This document shows, one piece after another, positions 18,749-30,245 of a stretch of DNA of 64,000 nucleotides. The first letter of the stretch is position 1. Each line of letters opens with the position of its first letter. The stretch is from contig CAVQMC010000001.1 of the NCBI GenBank assembly GCA_963713505.1, positions 62,001-126,000 of the forward strand. The letters run 5' to 3'. The translations under genes were made by a program, and so were the position numbers. Origin of the DNA: CAVQMC01 sp963713505 (GTDB lineage: Bacteria; Bacteroidota; Ignavibacteria; Ignavibacteriales; Ignavibacteriaceae). The notes beneath the pieces are model-generated. The model had not been told where the DNA came from. It made no database searches and saw only the letters and a program-made list of their open reading frames with translations.

Positions 18749-21700
18749 TTAGAAGTCTGCACCTAACGATACATAGAATTTCGCCTTAGAAAAAGTATTG
18801 TAATTATAAGCCCAGGCTACATCAAATCTGACTAAGAAGTATAAGAAGAATAATCTTGCACCCACGCCTGTTCCCATTAATAAGTTATCTGTAATAATAT
18901 TTCCGTTATTATTTCTTTTAAAGAATCTTAAATCTTTATTTCTATCCCAAGCTGTACCGGCATCTATAAATGCAACACCCATTATATTATTAAAGAATAA
19001 CGGTAAGCCGCCGGTAAGTAAATATCTTATTAAAGGAAATCTTAATTCTAAATTCATTAATCCGTATTTAGTTCCAATTTCCTGAGCATAATCATATCCT
19101 CTTAAAGGAACTGCTGCGGTTAGGAAAACGAAATCTGTTGCTGAAGTCAGCGGGATATCTGTTGTAGCAAACTTCCTATTTATCCAATTATCGGTTCCTC
19201 CGATAAAAAATCTCTGCGGATTTTTACCGCCTGAGTAACCGCCTGATAATCTAAATACAAAGGAATATTCATCACCAAGTTTAAAGTAAGTTCTGTAATC
19301 TCCAACTGCTGAATAAAATGATAATTTACTGTTGAACATTGGATTACCAAGTAAATCGAATCTATAACGTGTTCCGTCAATTGGCGCAGTGTTTCCCCAA
19401 AGTACATTATCATGAATTAAACTTACTGAAGGAACTATTAAAGATGCTTTATCAATTGCTTCGGCAGTATTATCCAGATTTTCTTTAGAAACATTTAACC
19501 AGCTTAATCCCATATCAATTCTATAAAATTTATTTAAGGGATATCCAACTGATAAAACTGCACCATAATTTCTGAATCTATAAAGATTATAGCCAAAACC
19601 ACGGCTTAAATAAACAAATCTTGCAGTGTGGAAGGCTTCAATTCCATAATTAATTCTTTGAGGCAAATAGTAATAAGCCAATCCATAATCACTGTTTTTT
19701 AGATCTATTTGTAAACCTGTAACTCCAATCAGCCTATGGTTTCCCAATACATCGCTAAACGAAATTATTGTTGTTCCAAGCAGTCCATAAAGTGAACTAT
19801 AACCAGCATTGGCATAAACTATATCGGGAGAGAAAGTAATTTTATATTTGTTTACTTTGAAGTCGCCTCTTTTATCCAGATTATCTGTTAATTGAAATTG
19901 TTCCTTGTTCGAATTTGTTGTATCGTAAACTAAGTTTTTGTTTTCACCGCCGAATACATAATTATTAAAATCAATTTTTACAGTATCACCTTGAACTTTT
20001 GAAGTATCTAAAATTGATCCGGTTACGATATCAATATTTCCTCTGTCAACATTTTCTTCTTTAGATTCTTCCTCACTAACCTGTATTTCCGGTTTTTCTT
20101 TCTTTTGATACCTTAAATCGGCAATATATTTTGTTAAAGGCAGTGTTTTTTCATCGAGATTAATTTGGAAAGGATTATTCAATAAAAAGATATTAAAAGC
20201 TCCTTTATAAAAAGTAGAAAAGGTTAATTTCTTTCCGTCTTGAGATAATGATAATTGATACAATCCATTTAAAGAATTAGTAACAGGGATTGCTTCCAAC
20301 TCTGCTACAGCTTTTACGGAATCATCATTATCAAGCACCACTCTTTTTTTATAAATATTTGTAATTCCATTTAAATCAGAAATGAATAATATTTCTTTTC
20401 CATTCGGGCCTACTGCCGGTGAACTTTCGCTGCTGTTTGGAGTATCTGTAATTCTTTCAATTTTTTTATCTGTTACATTTACAGAATAAAGATCATCTTG
20501 AGAATAGTTATGGTTATAAATTTTAAAGTCTTTGTACATTCTATTTTCATAAAGATCATTTCCTCTATCCGATGCAAAATAAATTTCTTTATCATCATTG
20601 GACCATGCCGGATCTTTATCCGAAAATATATCATCTGTCAAATTTGTTAACTCTTTTGTTTTGAGATTATAAACATAAATATCGGATTGTTTGGCATTGT
20701 GGCCGACAAAAGTAATTAAATCACTTTGATGAGACCAAGTAACACTGCTTATTCCTTCTAGTGAAACCGGTAATGTCTCTCTATCTTCAGTATCAACATC
20801 AATTATATAAATTACATCAAACCCGTTACTCTTTGCAGATAATGCGATTTTTTTACCATCGGGAGACCAGGTTAAGCCGGGAGTAATAACATTTAATTCC
20901 TCAAAATCAGGAGTTCTGTTTCCCTTTACCAAACGCTTAATAATTTTTCCATCCAATGCATCCATCAAATAAACATCAAAGTAATAATCTCTATTTGATA
21001 TAAACGCAATCTTATCGCCTTGCGGAGAAATAGCAGGACTTGTATTATAAAATCCGCCGTCTTTTTCCGGATCAGTTAATCTTTTTGCAAATTCATCGGG
21101 ATCTTTATGAATTGCAATATCCGGCCAAAAAGTTTTCTTAATATCTTTTTTCCATCTTTCGTTTAGTTCTTTTAAAGATATTCCAATCGTTTCTTTTAAT
21201 GCACTGTTAACATTCCCAGTACTTTTTATTTTATTAACAAGCTGTCCGATTTTTTCTTTACCGTATTTTTTTGCTATATAATGAAAAACTGCTTCACCGC
21301 CTCTATAAGCAAAGTAACCGTTCAATTGTTGTATATCGGGAAGATATTCATTTATGGCAGCATCTCTTATAAACATATCTGTATTTATATCCCAGCCTAA
21401 GGCTTGATACTCAGCCATTCCTTCATTAAACCAAAGCGGAAGATTAACGCTGATGTTATTTGAAATTATATTTTGAATTGAACCACCGTAAAACATATCA
21501 TTAATAACAGCATGTGTTAACTCGTGATGAATTAAATGTTCAAACTGTTTATAAGATCCCATGAATTGAATGACTACCCGGTTCTTAAATAATTCAGTAA
21601 AACCTTCAATACCTTCGGTTAAATATTGATCGGTAATATTTGTTTCCTGAAAATCATTAGTGGAGTTATAAATAATTATAGAAATTCTATTATTAATTCT

Positions 21701-21925
21701 ATAATTAAAACTTTCTTGAATAGATTTTAAAGACTTCTCAGCAATTTTTGAAGCGAACTCAGCTAAATCCCCTCCGTTATCGGTGAAATAAATATCAAAA
21801 TGATCTGTTTGAATATAATACCAAGTAAAGTCTTTATATTGGACTTTATTCTTTCCAAACTGAGCAAACGCGGAAGCTCCGGAAAAAAATAAAATGGCAA
21901 CTAAATAAATAGTAAATTTTTTCAT
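18749..21925 (-). CDS. Outer-membrane protein: gluzincin peptidase domain, PD40 beta-propeller and Omp85-like barrel
   Basis: A 1058-residue exported protein with signal peptide 1-21. Domain 1 (about 30-270) is a Peptidase_MA-type gluzincin with HELTH at residues 134-138 and WFNEGMAEY at 165-173, zinc ligands and catalytic Glu intact. Domain 2 (about 280-600) is a TolB-like propeller with repeats such as ISPQGDKIAFISN, WSPDGKKIALSA and VGPNGKEILFISD. After an acidic linker, domain 3 (about 690-1058) resembles an Omp85 barrel: LRGYDY near 940, then MNLELRFPL, FIDAGTAWD, and a terminal Phe as in beta-signal proteins. No POTRA domains are seen. It is the last gene of a run tamB-rnr-this, which suggests a role with TamB; that role is inferred. 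Confidence 0.75.
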   Translation of the reverse strand: MKKFTIYLVAILFFSGASAFAQFGKNKVQYKDFTWYYIQTDHFDIYFTDNGGDLAEFASKIAEKSLKSIQESFNYRINNRISIIIYNSTNDFQETNITDQYLTEGIEGFTELFKNRVVIQFMGSYKQFEHLIHHELTHAVINDMFYGGSIQNIISNNISVNLPLWFNEGMAEYQALGWDINTDMFIRDAAINEYLPDIQQLNGYFAYRGGEAVFHYIAKKYGKEKIGQLVNKIKSTGNVNSALKETIGISLKELNERWKKDIKKTFWPDIAIHKDPDEFAKRLTDPEKDGGFYNTSPAISPQGDKIAFISNRDYYFDVYLMDALDGKIIKRLVKGNRTPDFEELNVITPGLTWSPDGKKIALSAKSNGFDVIYIIDVDTEDRETLPVSLEGISSVTWSHQSDLITFVGHNAKQSDIYVYNLKTKELTNLTDDIFSDKDPAWSNDDKEIYFASDRGNDLYENRMYKDFKIYNHNYSQDDLYSVNVTDKKIERITDTPNSSESSPAVGPNGKEILFISDLNGITNIYKKRVVLDNDDSVKAVAELEAIPVTNSLNGLYQLSLSQDGKKLTFSTFYKGAFNIFLLNNPFQINLDEKTLPLTKYIADLRYQKKEKPEIQVSEEESKEENVDRGNIDIVTGSILDTSKVQGDTVKIDFNNYVFGGENKNLVYDTTNSNKEQFQLTDNLDKRGDFKVNKYKITFSPDIVYANAGYSSLYGLLGTTIISFSDVLGNHRLIGVTGLQIDLKNSDYGLAYYYLPQRINYGIEAFHTARFVYLSRGFGYNLYRFRNYGAVLSVGYPLNKFYRIDMGLSWLNVSKENLDNTAEAIDKASLIVPSVSLIHDNVLWGNTAPIDGTRYRFDLLGNPMFNSKLSFYSAVGDYRTYFKLGDEYSFVFRLSGGYSGGKNPQRFFIGGTDNWINRKFATTDIPLTSATDFVFLTAAVPLRGYDYAQEIGTKYGLMNLELRFPLIRYLLTGGLPLFFNNIMGVAFIDAGTAWDRNKDLRFFKRNNNGNIITDNLLMGTGVGARLFFLYFLVRFDVAWAYNYNTFSKAKFYVSLGADF

Positions 21926-21939
21926 TAGGAATACCTCAT

Positions 21940-24036
21940 TTATTCCACAATTAAAAAATCTAATTCAGCCTTCTCCGAATCAACCCGCACTAACTTAACT
22001 TGCACTTTATCTCCAAGTCTGAACTGTTTTTTTGTCTTTCTACCAATTAAGGAATATTTTTTTTCATCATAAACGTAAAAATCTCCCTCCAAATCTTTCA
22101 GTCTAACTAAACCTTCTGCTAAAATATCGAATAATTTAACAAAAATCCCGAAATGAGTGATACCTGAAATAATTGCATGAAATTCCTCCCCAATATGACC
22201 TTCCAGAAACTCAATTTGTTTCAATTTAATTGATTGTCTCTCAGCATCTATTGCGTCTCTTTCGCAGTTGGAAATATGATCACAAATTTCATCTAATTCA
22301 TTTAGAGAATATTCAGTTTTATTTGAATTTTCGAGATAATTAAACAATAATCTGTGAACCATTAAATCTGCAAATCTTCTTATTGGTGAAGTAAAATGTG
22401 AATAATATTGAAATCCTAATCCATAATGCCCAATATTATGAACCGAATAAATAGCTTTTGCCATTGAGCGAATTGCAAGTTCATTGATCAATGCTTCTTC
22501 TTCTGTTCCGTGAACGCTCATCATTAATAACTGAAATTGAGTAGAATTTTTAGCAGCATTCGGGTCAAAAGGATATCCTAAAGATTTAACAAAATTTGCA
22601 AATTCAAATATTTTGTCTTTATCCGGCAAATCGTGAACTCGATAAATAAATGGTTTAACTTGTTTCTTTTTCGGGACAGCAATATGTTTGGCAACTATTT
22701 TATTTGCCATTAACATAAATTCTTCAACAAGCATATTACTTTCCTGAATTTCTTTTCTTTCTATTTTGATAGGTTTCCCTTCATCATCAAGTTCAAATTT
22801 CACTTCGGGAGTAAAGAAATCTATACTTCCTTCTCTCATCCTTTTTTTTCTTAAAGTTCGAGCCAAAGAATTTAATTGAAGAATATCTTTGGAAAAGTCA
22901 CCTTCTTTAGATTCAATTATTTTTTGAACTTCTTCATATGTATATCTTCTGGAACTTTTTATAATTGATTTCTTTATTTGATAATCAACTATTTTTCCTC
23001 TTTTAGTAAGCTGCACAATTACAGAATAAGTTAACCTTTCTTTATTTGGGACAAGCGAACAAATGTTATTGCTCAGTTTTTCAGGAAGCATTGGGATAAC
23101 ACTTCCAACCAAATAAACAGAGTTTCCACGGTTTAGTGCTTCATGATTTAAAGCCGATTTGGAAGTAACATAATGACTAACATCTGCAATATGAACTCCA
23201 ACAGAATAATTTCCGTTATCTAATATTTCAATTGAAAGAGCATCATCAAAATCCTTTGCATCAACTGGGTCAATGGTAAATACTGTTTTTTTTCTGTAAT
23301 CTAATCTCGATTCTATCTCCTTTTCATCAATATCAGAAGTAATTTTATCTGCTTCGGATATAACTTCTTTCGGAAATTTATACGGGAGATTAAATTCTCT
23401 TGCTATTGCAACAGAGTCAGTTTCTTTTGATCCAGGCTTGCCGATAACTTCAATTACTTCTCCCTCGGGATTAAGCATTGAAGTATTCCATGAAATATTG
23501 CTTACAATTACCTTATCACCAACTTTAGCTCCATTTATTTGCGAGTTATCAATATAAATATCTCTGTGAATTTTGGAATCATCCGGTTTAAGAAAATAAA
23601 ATGATTTTGATTTTTTTATAACTCCTACAATTTCTTTTCTTTTTCTCTTTACAACATTTATTATTTGACCTTCAATATTCTTTCTTTTTCGTTCGGCAAA
23701 TAAAACTACTTCAACAGTGTCACCGTCAAATGCAGTCCCTAAATTTCTTGCAGCAATAAAAATATCACCTAAATTAGAATTTTTAAGAATTACAAATCCA
23801 TAACCGTTTTGATTTACCTGTAAAGTTCCGGTAACTCGATTTGTCTCAAGTAAACTGCCTAAAGAATATTTTTTGTTTCTTTTAATTAAAAACCCTTCTT
23901 CAACCAAGTCATGAAGCATAGCTTTTAAAGAACTGTATTCAAAATCAGTTGCCAGATTTAATTTTTTCGAAATTTCTTTCGGTTTAAATCCTCTGCCGGG
24001 ATTTTTTTTAAAAAATGCTTTAACCTTTTTTTTCAT
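21940..24036 (-). CDS. rnr: Ribonuclease R
   Basis: A 698-residue processive 3'-5' exoribonuclease of the RNase II/R family. From the N terminus: a winged-helix region (about 1-60), cold-shock domains with NGYGFVILKNS and GDIFIAARNLG, the catalytic RNB domain with TIDPVDAKDFDDALSIE (the Asp cluster binding Mg2+), SHYVTSKSALNHEALNRGNS, and HFTSPIRRFADLMVHR, then an S1 domain (about 615-695) with HFGIFVKL. The full set marks RNase R rather than RNase II. It starts on a TAATG overlap with the tamB stop, so it is translationally coupled; the peptidase-barrel gene follows 14 bases downstream. Confidence 0.95.
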   Translation of the reverse strand: MKKKVKAFFKKNPGRGFKPKEISKKLNLATDFEYSSLKAMLHDLVEEGFLIKRNKKYSLGSLLETNRVTGTLQVNQNGYGFVILKNSNLGDIFIAARNLGTAFDGDTVEVVLFAERKRKNIEGQIINVVKRKRKEIVGVIKKSKSFYFLKPDDSKIHRDIYIDNSQINGAKVGDKVIVSNISWNTSMLNPEGEVIEVIGKPGSKETDSVAIAREFNLPYKFPKEVISEADKITSDIDEKEIESRLDYRKKTVFTIDPVDAKDFDDALSIEILDNGNYSVGVHIADVSHYVTSKSALNHEALNRGNSVYLVGSVIPMLPEKLSNNICSLVPNKERLTYSVIVQLTKRGKIVDYQIKKSIIKSSRRYTYEEVQKIIESKEGDFSKDILQLNSLARTLRKKRMREGSIDFFTPEVKFELDDEGKPIKIERKEIQESNMLVEEFMLMANKIVAKHIAVPKKKQVKPFIYRVHDLPDKDKIFEFANFVKSLGYPFDPNAAKNSTQFQLLMMSVHGTEEEALINELAIRSMAKAIYSVHNIGHYGLGFQYYSHFTSPIRRFADLMVHRLLFNYLENSNKTEYSLNELDEICDHISNCERDAIDAERQSIKLKQIEFLEGHIGEEFHAIISGITHFGIFVKLFDILAEGLVRLKDLEGDFYVYDEKKYSLIGRKTKKQFRLGDKVQVKLVRVDSEKAELDFLIVE

Positions 24037-27000
24037 TAAAACTCAAACCTATATTTTAATCCTAATTCATTAATCATTTCATTAGCAATTCCATTTTCAG
24101 AAAGTGCTTCTTTTCTTTCTAATCTTAAAATTAAACTTTGAAAAAGAGGATATTCAACTTTAACATTAGCTCGGCTAATATCTTGAAAAACTTCTGTAGT
24201 TCCTCCAATTGTATACCGGAATTTCTGTACCTTTCCGCTTAAATTAAACTTTGTTTGTGATCCGACCTGCCTCACTTCAAAATTTCGTACATAATCACCA
24301 AATTGCTGATTTAAAAAACTTCCCAGCAACGAACCGGCTAATGAAGTTGCAACAGAAGCTGCCGCACTTCTTTGCTGTTGAGTTGCTCCTTCAGTAAAGG
24401 AACCGGTTATAATGAACATTATTGCATCAGTTTTAGTATAAGCCGGGTCAGGAGTGTCATCTTGTATTGCTTTTTCACCATAATAAACCGCAATATTATT
24501 TTGTTCACTTTGGAAATTTTTACCCAGATCATCCAGAGGACCTTTTATTTTGATTTTTACTGCAACAGGAACTTCTTGAACATTTGAAGAATCTGATGCA
24601 GGTGTATAGTAATCAGAATAAGTTGCAACTATATCCAAATTGGGATTAGTAACATCACCTTCAAATTTAATTGTTCCATCAGCTTTAAAAGATTTAATAA
24701 ATTTCAAAGTTGAACCATCCAACAAACTCAACTGACCTTGTGCGTTATTTCTTCCGCTTAAATTTTCGTAAGTAAAATTACCCTGCAAAAGTGCAGTTAA
24801 ATTTTGATTCAACTCTTGAGATAGTACTACGGATAATTGAGCTTCATTTTGAACATTGACATTTATGCTGTATTGTATATTACTTTTCTGGGCCGGTTTC
24901 ACATTTTTTCTGGCTTCTCTTTCTTTAGCAAGTTTTACCAGACTTTCAAAATCCATTTCTTTTGTTTGCTTAGTTGAATCAACAACATATTTATAAACAA
25001 AATTTGATGAGTTTCCTAATCTCATTTGTTTTGGTAAATACGTTAGTTTTGCATATTCAACATCAACCGGTGCTTTTATCAGCATTCCGTTTTTATCAAT
25101 CTGTAATTCTAAGTTTCCATTCGTACTGATTACAAGATCACCATAAATTGATTTTGTAGCACTTTTAGAAATATCACCCAATACTTTTAAAGTTCCGTTC
25201 AAATAAATTTGTGAAGATGTTACTTCCAAATTATTTAGAAATGCCTTACCCGAACCGGTCATTTGACCGCCATTTTTTGTATCGACGTTTTTAATTAACA
25301 AACTGTCAATTGTAATTGCTTCTTTATTAACACTAAGTTTTAATCCTGCACCATATTCAAGATTATTAAATTCACCTACAAAATCCGCATCGTGTAAGCG
25401 TATATAACCTGATGGATTTATATTATCTAATGTTCCGGTTAATTTAAGATCTGCAACAAGATAACCTTTTAATTTATTTATCTTTGGTAAAAGATTGCCA
25501 AAAGATGCCAAATTGAATTGATCGGCTTTGAATACTAAATTAAATTGTTTAGACTTTATCATTCTTTCCTTAACTGAAACAAAACTTAAATCTATCGGCA
25601 AATTTCCATTTACAAGCAGAGCCGGGCCTTTTGAATAAATAAGAGAATCTAAAAATTTTAAGTCTACATTTAAATTCTGATTTTTATAATTTAAAAGAAC
25701 CGTTCAGCTCACCGAATCTTTTTTTCTTAAAAAGTATTCTGCTTGTATTAAGATCCACATTAATAATAGGATTATTAAGCGTTCCTGTAATCTTAGAATT
25801 AATATTAATGTTAAAGTCAGGACTTTCAGTTGAATCGATATTTTCAATATTTGTTATTAAATCTAAAGCACTGAAATTTTTAATGTTGAATTTAAAATTT
25901 TGAGAACCATCGTCCCTTAGATCACCAACCAAACTGATTTGGCCATTTTTATGTACTAAAACAAAATCATTTATTTCTGTTTTATCTCTTGAATAAAGGA
26001 CAGAAATTGATTTACTATTACTCAAATCAAATTTATTATAAAAGACATTAAGAGAATCAATTTTTAATTTTGCTCGATCATTATTTAAATCAACTTTGCT
26101 TACTATATTTATTCCGGCATAGTCTTCCAATTTACCGGAAAATGCAATAGATGCCGAATCATTTTTATAATCCATATTTAAGTATAAATCATAAAAATCA
26201 TTCCCGGTAAAAACCCTATCGGTTTTTAATAAAATTTTAGTATTAATATCACTCAGTAAGTCTGTGTTAAAATTGTTATCCAGATCTAAATTTAATGAAA
26301 GGTTTGAAAGGAAAAATACATCTGTACTGCCCCAAAATTTTACATAAGCAAGGTTGGTATTAAATTTTAAATAAAATGAACTTAAATCATTTTCAATCTG
26401 TCCGCTAATATATCCGTCAAGTTCTAATTGATTATCTCCCAAGAATAACGAGAGCAGACTAAAGTCTTTAAACTCTACAACATACTTCATATTTAAAGTA
26501 GAATCCATTTGAAGCGGCTGCAAATTATAATCCGAAATTAATGCAGAATCTTTAGCAGTTTCAGAACTGTTGGATTTTTTAATATTGTTAAACTGATTTA
26601 TTTTGTGTTTTATAGCTCTTTCAACATACTTATCTTCATAACTTACCAATTTTATGGTTTGATCCAATGTATAGTGGCCAGTTAAAGTTATATCAGCAAG
26701 ATCCGAAATAATATTTACAACTCTTTGCCCTTTTTCATCTTTATGTAAATCCACAATTGCACGGGTACTATCTATTACAATATCATTTATTGAGGAATTG
26801 TACATCTTTAAACTAAGAAACAGATCAAGGTTATCAGGGTTAAAATTTTGTCCGGTCGCATCTAAACTAAAATTAAGATGTGTGTTTACAGATGTATCTT
26901 TTGAAACATCAGCAACATTAAAATCTTTTAAAGATCCCTTAATATCATAAGAAGGATTTTTTTCATCGGTAAAATCAAACGAACCATTTAAGTCGGCTTT

Positions 27001-28555
27001 TGTTGAATCAGAAGCTAATGTAAATTTATAAGCTATACTTTTGTTTTTTGCAGTTGCAGTCAGTTTTAACGTATCTATATTATTATTATAAATAGTAGAA
27101 CCATCAGCTGTTAGTTTAACAACAGCATCAAGATTATTCGTCGATGTGCCTTTCCCTTTTATATTAATAAGGGAATTTATATTTGAAGAAACTCCTATAA
27201 AGGGCGAGAGATCAAAATTCTTAGTTACTACATTTGCATCATAAATGAGATCTTTTTGCTTAAGATTTAAGTTGCCATTTAAATCCACTTGTCCTTTATC
27301 GGTTGTAAGAGATAAATGAGTTTTAAAATCTAAAGGATATCCCGAATAATTTAAAGTATCAATCTTTAATATTCCATATTCTTTTAAATGTAGGAATATT
27401 TAAAGAAGGTAAAAGCACATTTACATCATTTTGATTTATATAAGAATTAGTAAAATTAGCGGTTATGTATAAATCATCCGGATCATCTAAGTTTTTTATG
27501 GAAGCTGTTGCTGAAAGATGTGTACTGTCCAATGCAGTTTCCAGATGGTCCACTTTAATATTATTTAACTTTCCAGTGGCATTTACTTCTATAGCTACTT
27601 TACCTTTCAGAATATCAATTCCAGGAATAAATGGGTACAGATCGGAAAAATAAAATTGAGGCGCATCCAGTTTTAATGAGATATCAGAATTAAAAAGATT
27701 TAATGAGTCCGCAAACGGACTCCAGTTATCCATTGCAGCATTAATATTAAGATCAGAATTGTTGGTTTTAATTGACAAACTTTGCGCCCTCATTTTATCT
27801 TTATCAATTAAAAATTCTCCTGAAAAATTATTCAATGCAAAACCGGCTAAATTTGGATTGCATGATAAGTTATTAATCTTAAGTTGAAATTTGTATTGAT
27901 TAATATCTGCAAATGCCTGTAAATCAAGGCTTATATTTTCAACTCTAAAATCATTCATATTTAAATTTGGATAAACTGAATTACTATTTAACTTATCATA
28001 ATTTTGAAGATAAAAGTTAACACTGTGTAATGATAAATCAGCAACTTCAATTTTAAATGGGAAAGGCGAATGTGTAGTATCGCTGGTAGTATCAACTGAT
28101 TGGGAAGATGGAAATAATTTAGATATGTTTAATTTACCATCTTTATCTTTAATTAATTTTATTGTTGTATTTTCAAGTTTTAGATCGCGTATGTAAATAG
28201 TCTTTAATAATAATTTCAAAGGACTTGTACGCAGACTAATTGTTCCAGCATTCAACAAAGTATCTTTATCTTGAGTTAAAACTGTATTATGAATAACAAG
28301 CGAAGTGAAAATTGTTCCGTCAATTTTTTCTATATACAATTTGCCATTTAGAGAAGAGTTTGCGGTTTCCAAAATTTTATCTTTAAGTATATCTCTAAAA
28401 GTTGAAGTTTGACTAAAACCAAATGCCAGAATAAGAATAATAAATATTCCTAAAGCGATATAAAGAAAAACATTAACGATTTTTTGAAGTAAAGTTCGTT
28501 TTTTCTTATTCTTTTTATTCTGCTCTGTTTTTTTATTTTGATCTTCTTCGGGCAT
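24036..28555 (-). CDS. tamB: TamB-like translocation/assembly protein (DUF490), frameshifted twice as sequenced
   Basis: A very long AsmA/TamB-type protein, predicted to span the periplasm and move phospholipid or outer-membrane proteins. It has a cytosolic Lys-rich N terminus and one membrane helix (about residues 25-46), then around 1450 residues of repetitive beta-strand groove. The C-terminal DUF490 core has ITGSFTEGATQQQRSAAAS and ends GLKYRFEF. Three frames (27359-28555, 25684-27288, 24036-25601) rejoin by removing one A in the run at 27382-27385 (giving FKEYGILKIDTL) and one at 25690-25692 (giving FNYKNQNLNVDL). The repaired protein is 1505 residues, normal for TamB. First gene of the tamB-rnr-barrel operon. 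Confidence 0.85.
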
Positions 28556-28687
28556 TACAACTTATTTTATTACAAATACTTAGGCTAATTTAATTAATAA
28601 AAACCGAAAACTATATACTTAAATTAATAGATTAAATAATTAGTTACTTATATAATAAATATAAAATTGGATTAAATTAAAAGAGAT

Positions 28688-29167
28688 TTACTTCGAATAT
28701 TTGTCCAGGATCAACTGAATTATTTTAGAAGTGGATTGGTTGTTAACAAACTTAATTGTTTTTACTTCTCCGCCGTTTTTAACAACAATGTCTTTGCCGA
28801 CAATATTTTCAATATCCCAGTCTTCCCCTTTAACCAAAACATCCGGAACAAGTTCTGAAATTATTTCAAGAGGAGTATTTTCCGAAAAGAGAGTTACATA
28901 ATCTACAGGTTTTAAATTTGAAACTATATATGTTCTTTCTTTTTCTTTTAAGATAGGTCTGCCGCTGTCTTTAATATTTTTAATTGATGAATCTGAATTA
29001 ATTGCCACAATTAAAACATCACCAAGTTCTTTTGATTTATTTAGATAATCAACATGTCCGGAATGTAATATATCAAAACAGCCGTTTGTAAAAACAACTT
29101 TTTTACCTTCGGCTTTGAGTTTTTTTCTTATTGATATTATTTCTTCCCTGCTTTTTATATTACTCAT
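28688..29167 (-). CDS. rfaE2: D-glycero-beta-D-manno-heptose 1-phosphate adenylyltransferase
   Basis: A 159-residue nucleotidyltransferase that adenylates heptose 1-phosphate to ADP-heptose for LPS inner core. It has the cytidylyltransferase-like FTNGCFDILHSGHVDYL with the HxGH nucleotide site, VIVAINSDSSIK, and the C-terminal LVKGEDW. In E. coli this is the C-terminal domain of HldE; here it is separate. It overlaps the kinase gene by four bases (ATGA), so the pair is coupled. Confidence 0.93.
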   Translation of the reverse strand: MSNIKSREEIISIRKKLKAEGKKVVFTNGCFDILHSGHVDYLNKSKELGDVLIVAINSDSSIKNIKDSGRPILKEKERTYIVSNLKPVDYVTLFSENTPLEIISELVPDVLVKGEDWDIENIVGKDIVVKNGGEVKTIKFVNNQSTSKIIQLILDKYSK

Positions 29168-30159
29168 CTTGTTTCTTCAGCAATTGTATTAAATAATTTA
29201 TCCAATTCAATAGGAACAATTCCAACCTCTTCACAAACTAATCCGCCCGCATAATTAGCTAAATAGGAAGCTTCCAAAATATTTGCTTTTGCTGCAAGGG
29301 CCATTGTTATAGTTGCAATTACAGTATCTCCGGCACCCGAAACGTCTGCAACTTCTCTGGCTTTTGTAGGCATTTTTTTTTCATGCTTACCTTTTTCAAA
29401 GATTGCAATACCACCTTCGCCAAGCGTTAACAGCACATATCTTGCATTCAGTTTTTCTAATAATTTTTTACCGGCATTAGAAATATCTTCACTTGATCTT
29501 ATTTTCATTCCAAGTACATCTTCAGCTTCTTTTCTGTTTGGTTTAAACACAGTAACATTTTTATATGCAAAAAAATTATTAAACTTCGGATCTACACTGA
29601 TTAAAACATTATTATCATTCGCGAGTTTTATTACTTTTTCAATTAATGAATGGGACAACACGCCTTTGTTATAATCCTCAAGAATAATTCCGTCCAGATC
29701 TTTAATATTTTTCTTTATATAATCATAAACTTTATTCTGTACAGACTTATTTAAATATTGTTTGCTTTCTTTGTCAATTCTTACAACATGCTGGTTTCCT
29801 GCAATTACTCTGGTTTTAGTAGTTGTCGGCCGGCTTTCGTCAACAAAAATTCCATCATCGGGAATATCTGTTTCTTTAATTAAAGATGTAAAAATTGTTC
29901 CGTCATTGTCGTAACCTATTATTCCAATTGGAAAAGGAAGACCGCCAAGTTTTTGAATATTTAAAGCAACATTCGCAGCTCCGCCGAATCTATAGAATTC
30001 ATTTTCAACTTCAACAACAGGAACGGGAGCTTCCGGAGAAATTCGTTTTACATCACCCCAAAAATAGCAATCAAGCATCATATCTCCGATTACTGCAACT
30101 TTAATATTTTTAAAATTTTTTTTAAGTGTATTAAGTCTTTTTGAAGAAATATCAATCAT
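29164..30159 (-). CDS. rfaE1: D-glycero-beta-D-manno-heptose-7-phosphate kinase
   Basis: A 331-residue PfkB-family sugar kinase that phosphorylates heptose 7-phosphate at C1. Signatures are GDMMLDCYFWGDVKRISPEAP near the N terminus, FGGAANVALNIQKLG, the VFKPNRKEAED loop, and the PfkB motif 2 DVSGAGDTVIATI with the catalytic Asp. The frame is open to a TTG at 30192, but the ATG at 30159 follows an AGG and matches family length, so it is preferred. With rfaE2 it supplies ADP-heptose; this fits the lipid A genes 3 kb downstream on the same strand. Confidence 0.92.
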   Translation of the reverse strand: MIDISSKRLNTLKKNFKNIKVAVIGDMMLDCYFWGDVKRISPEAPVPVVEVENEFYRFGGAANVALNIQKLGGLPFPIGIIGYDNDGTIFTSLIKETDIPDDGIFVDESRPTTTKTRVIAGNQHVVRIDKESKQYLNKSVQNKVYDYIKKNIKDLDGIILEDYNKGVLSHSLIEKVIKLANDNNVLISVDPKFNNFFAYKNVTVFKPNRKEAEDVLGMKIRSSEDISNAGKKLLEKLNARYVLLTLGEGGIAIFEKGKHEKKMPTKAREVADVSGAGDTVIATITMALAAKANILEASYLANYAGGLVCEEVGIVPIELDKLFNTIAEETR

Positions 30160-30245
30160 TTTATACCTAAAATTTCGCGAGTTATTAAGCAAAGATAATG
30201 ATAAAATTTATGTCGGCAAAGAATGGAAAATTGAGATATTTTGAT

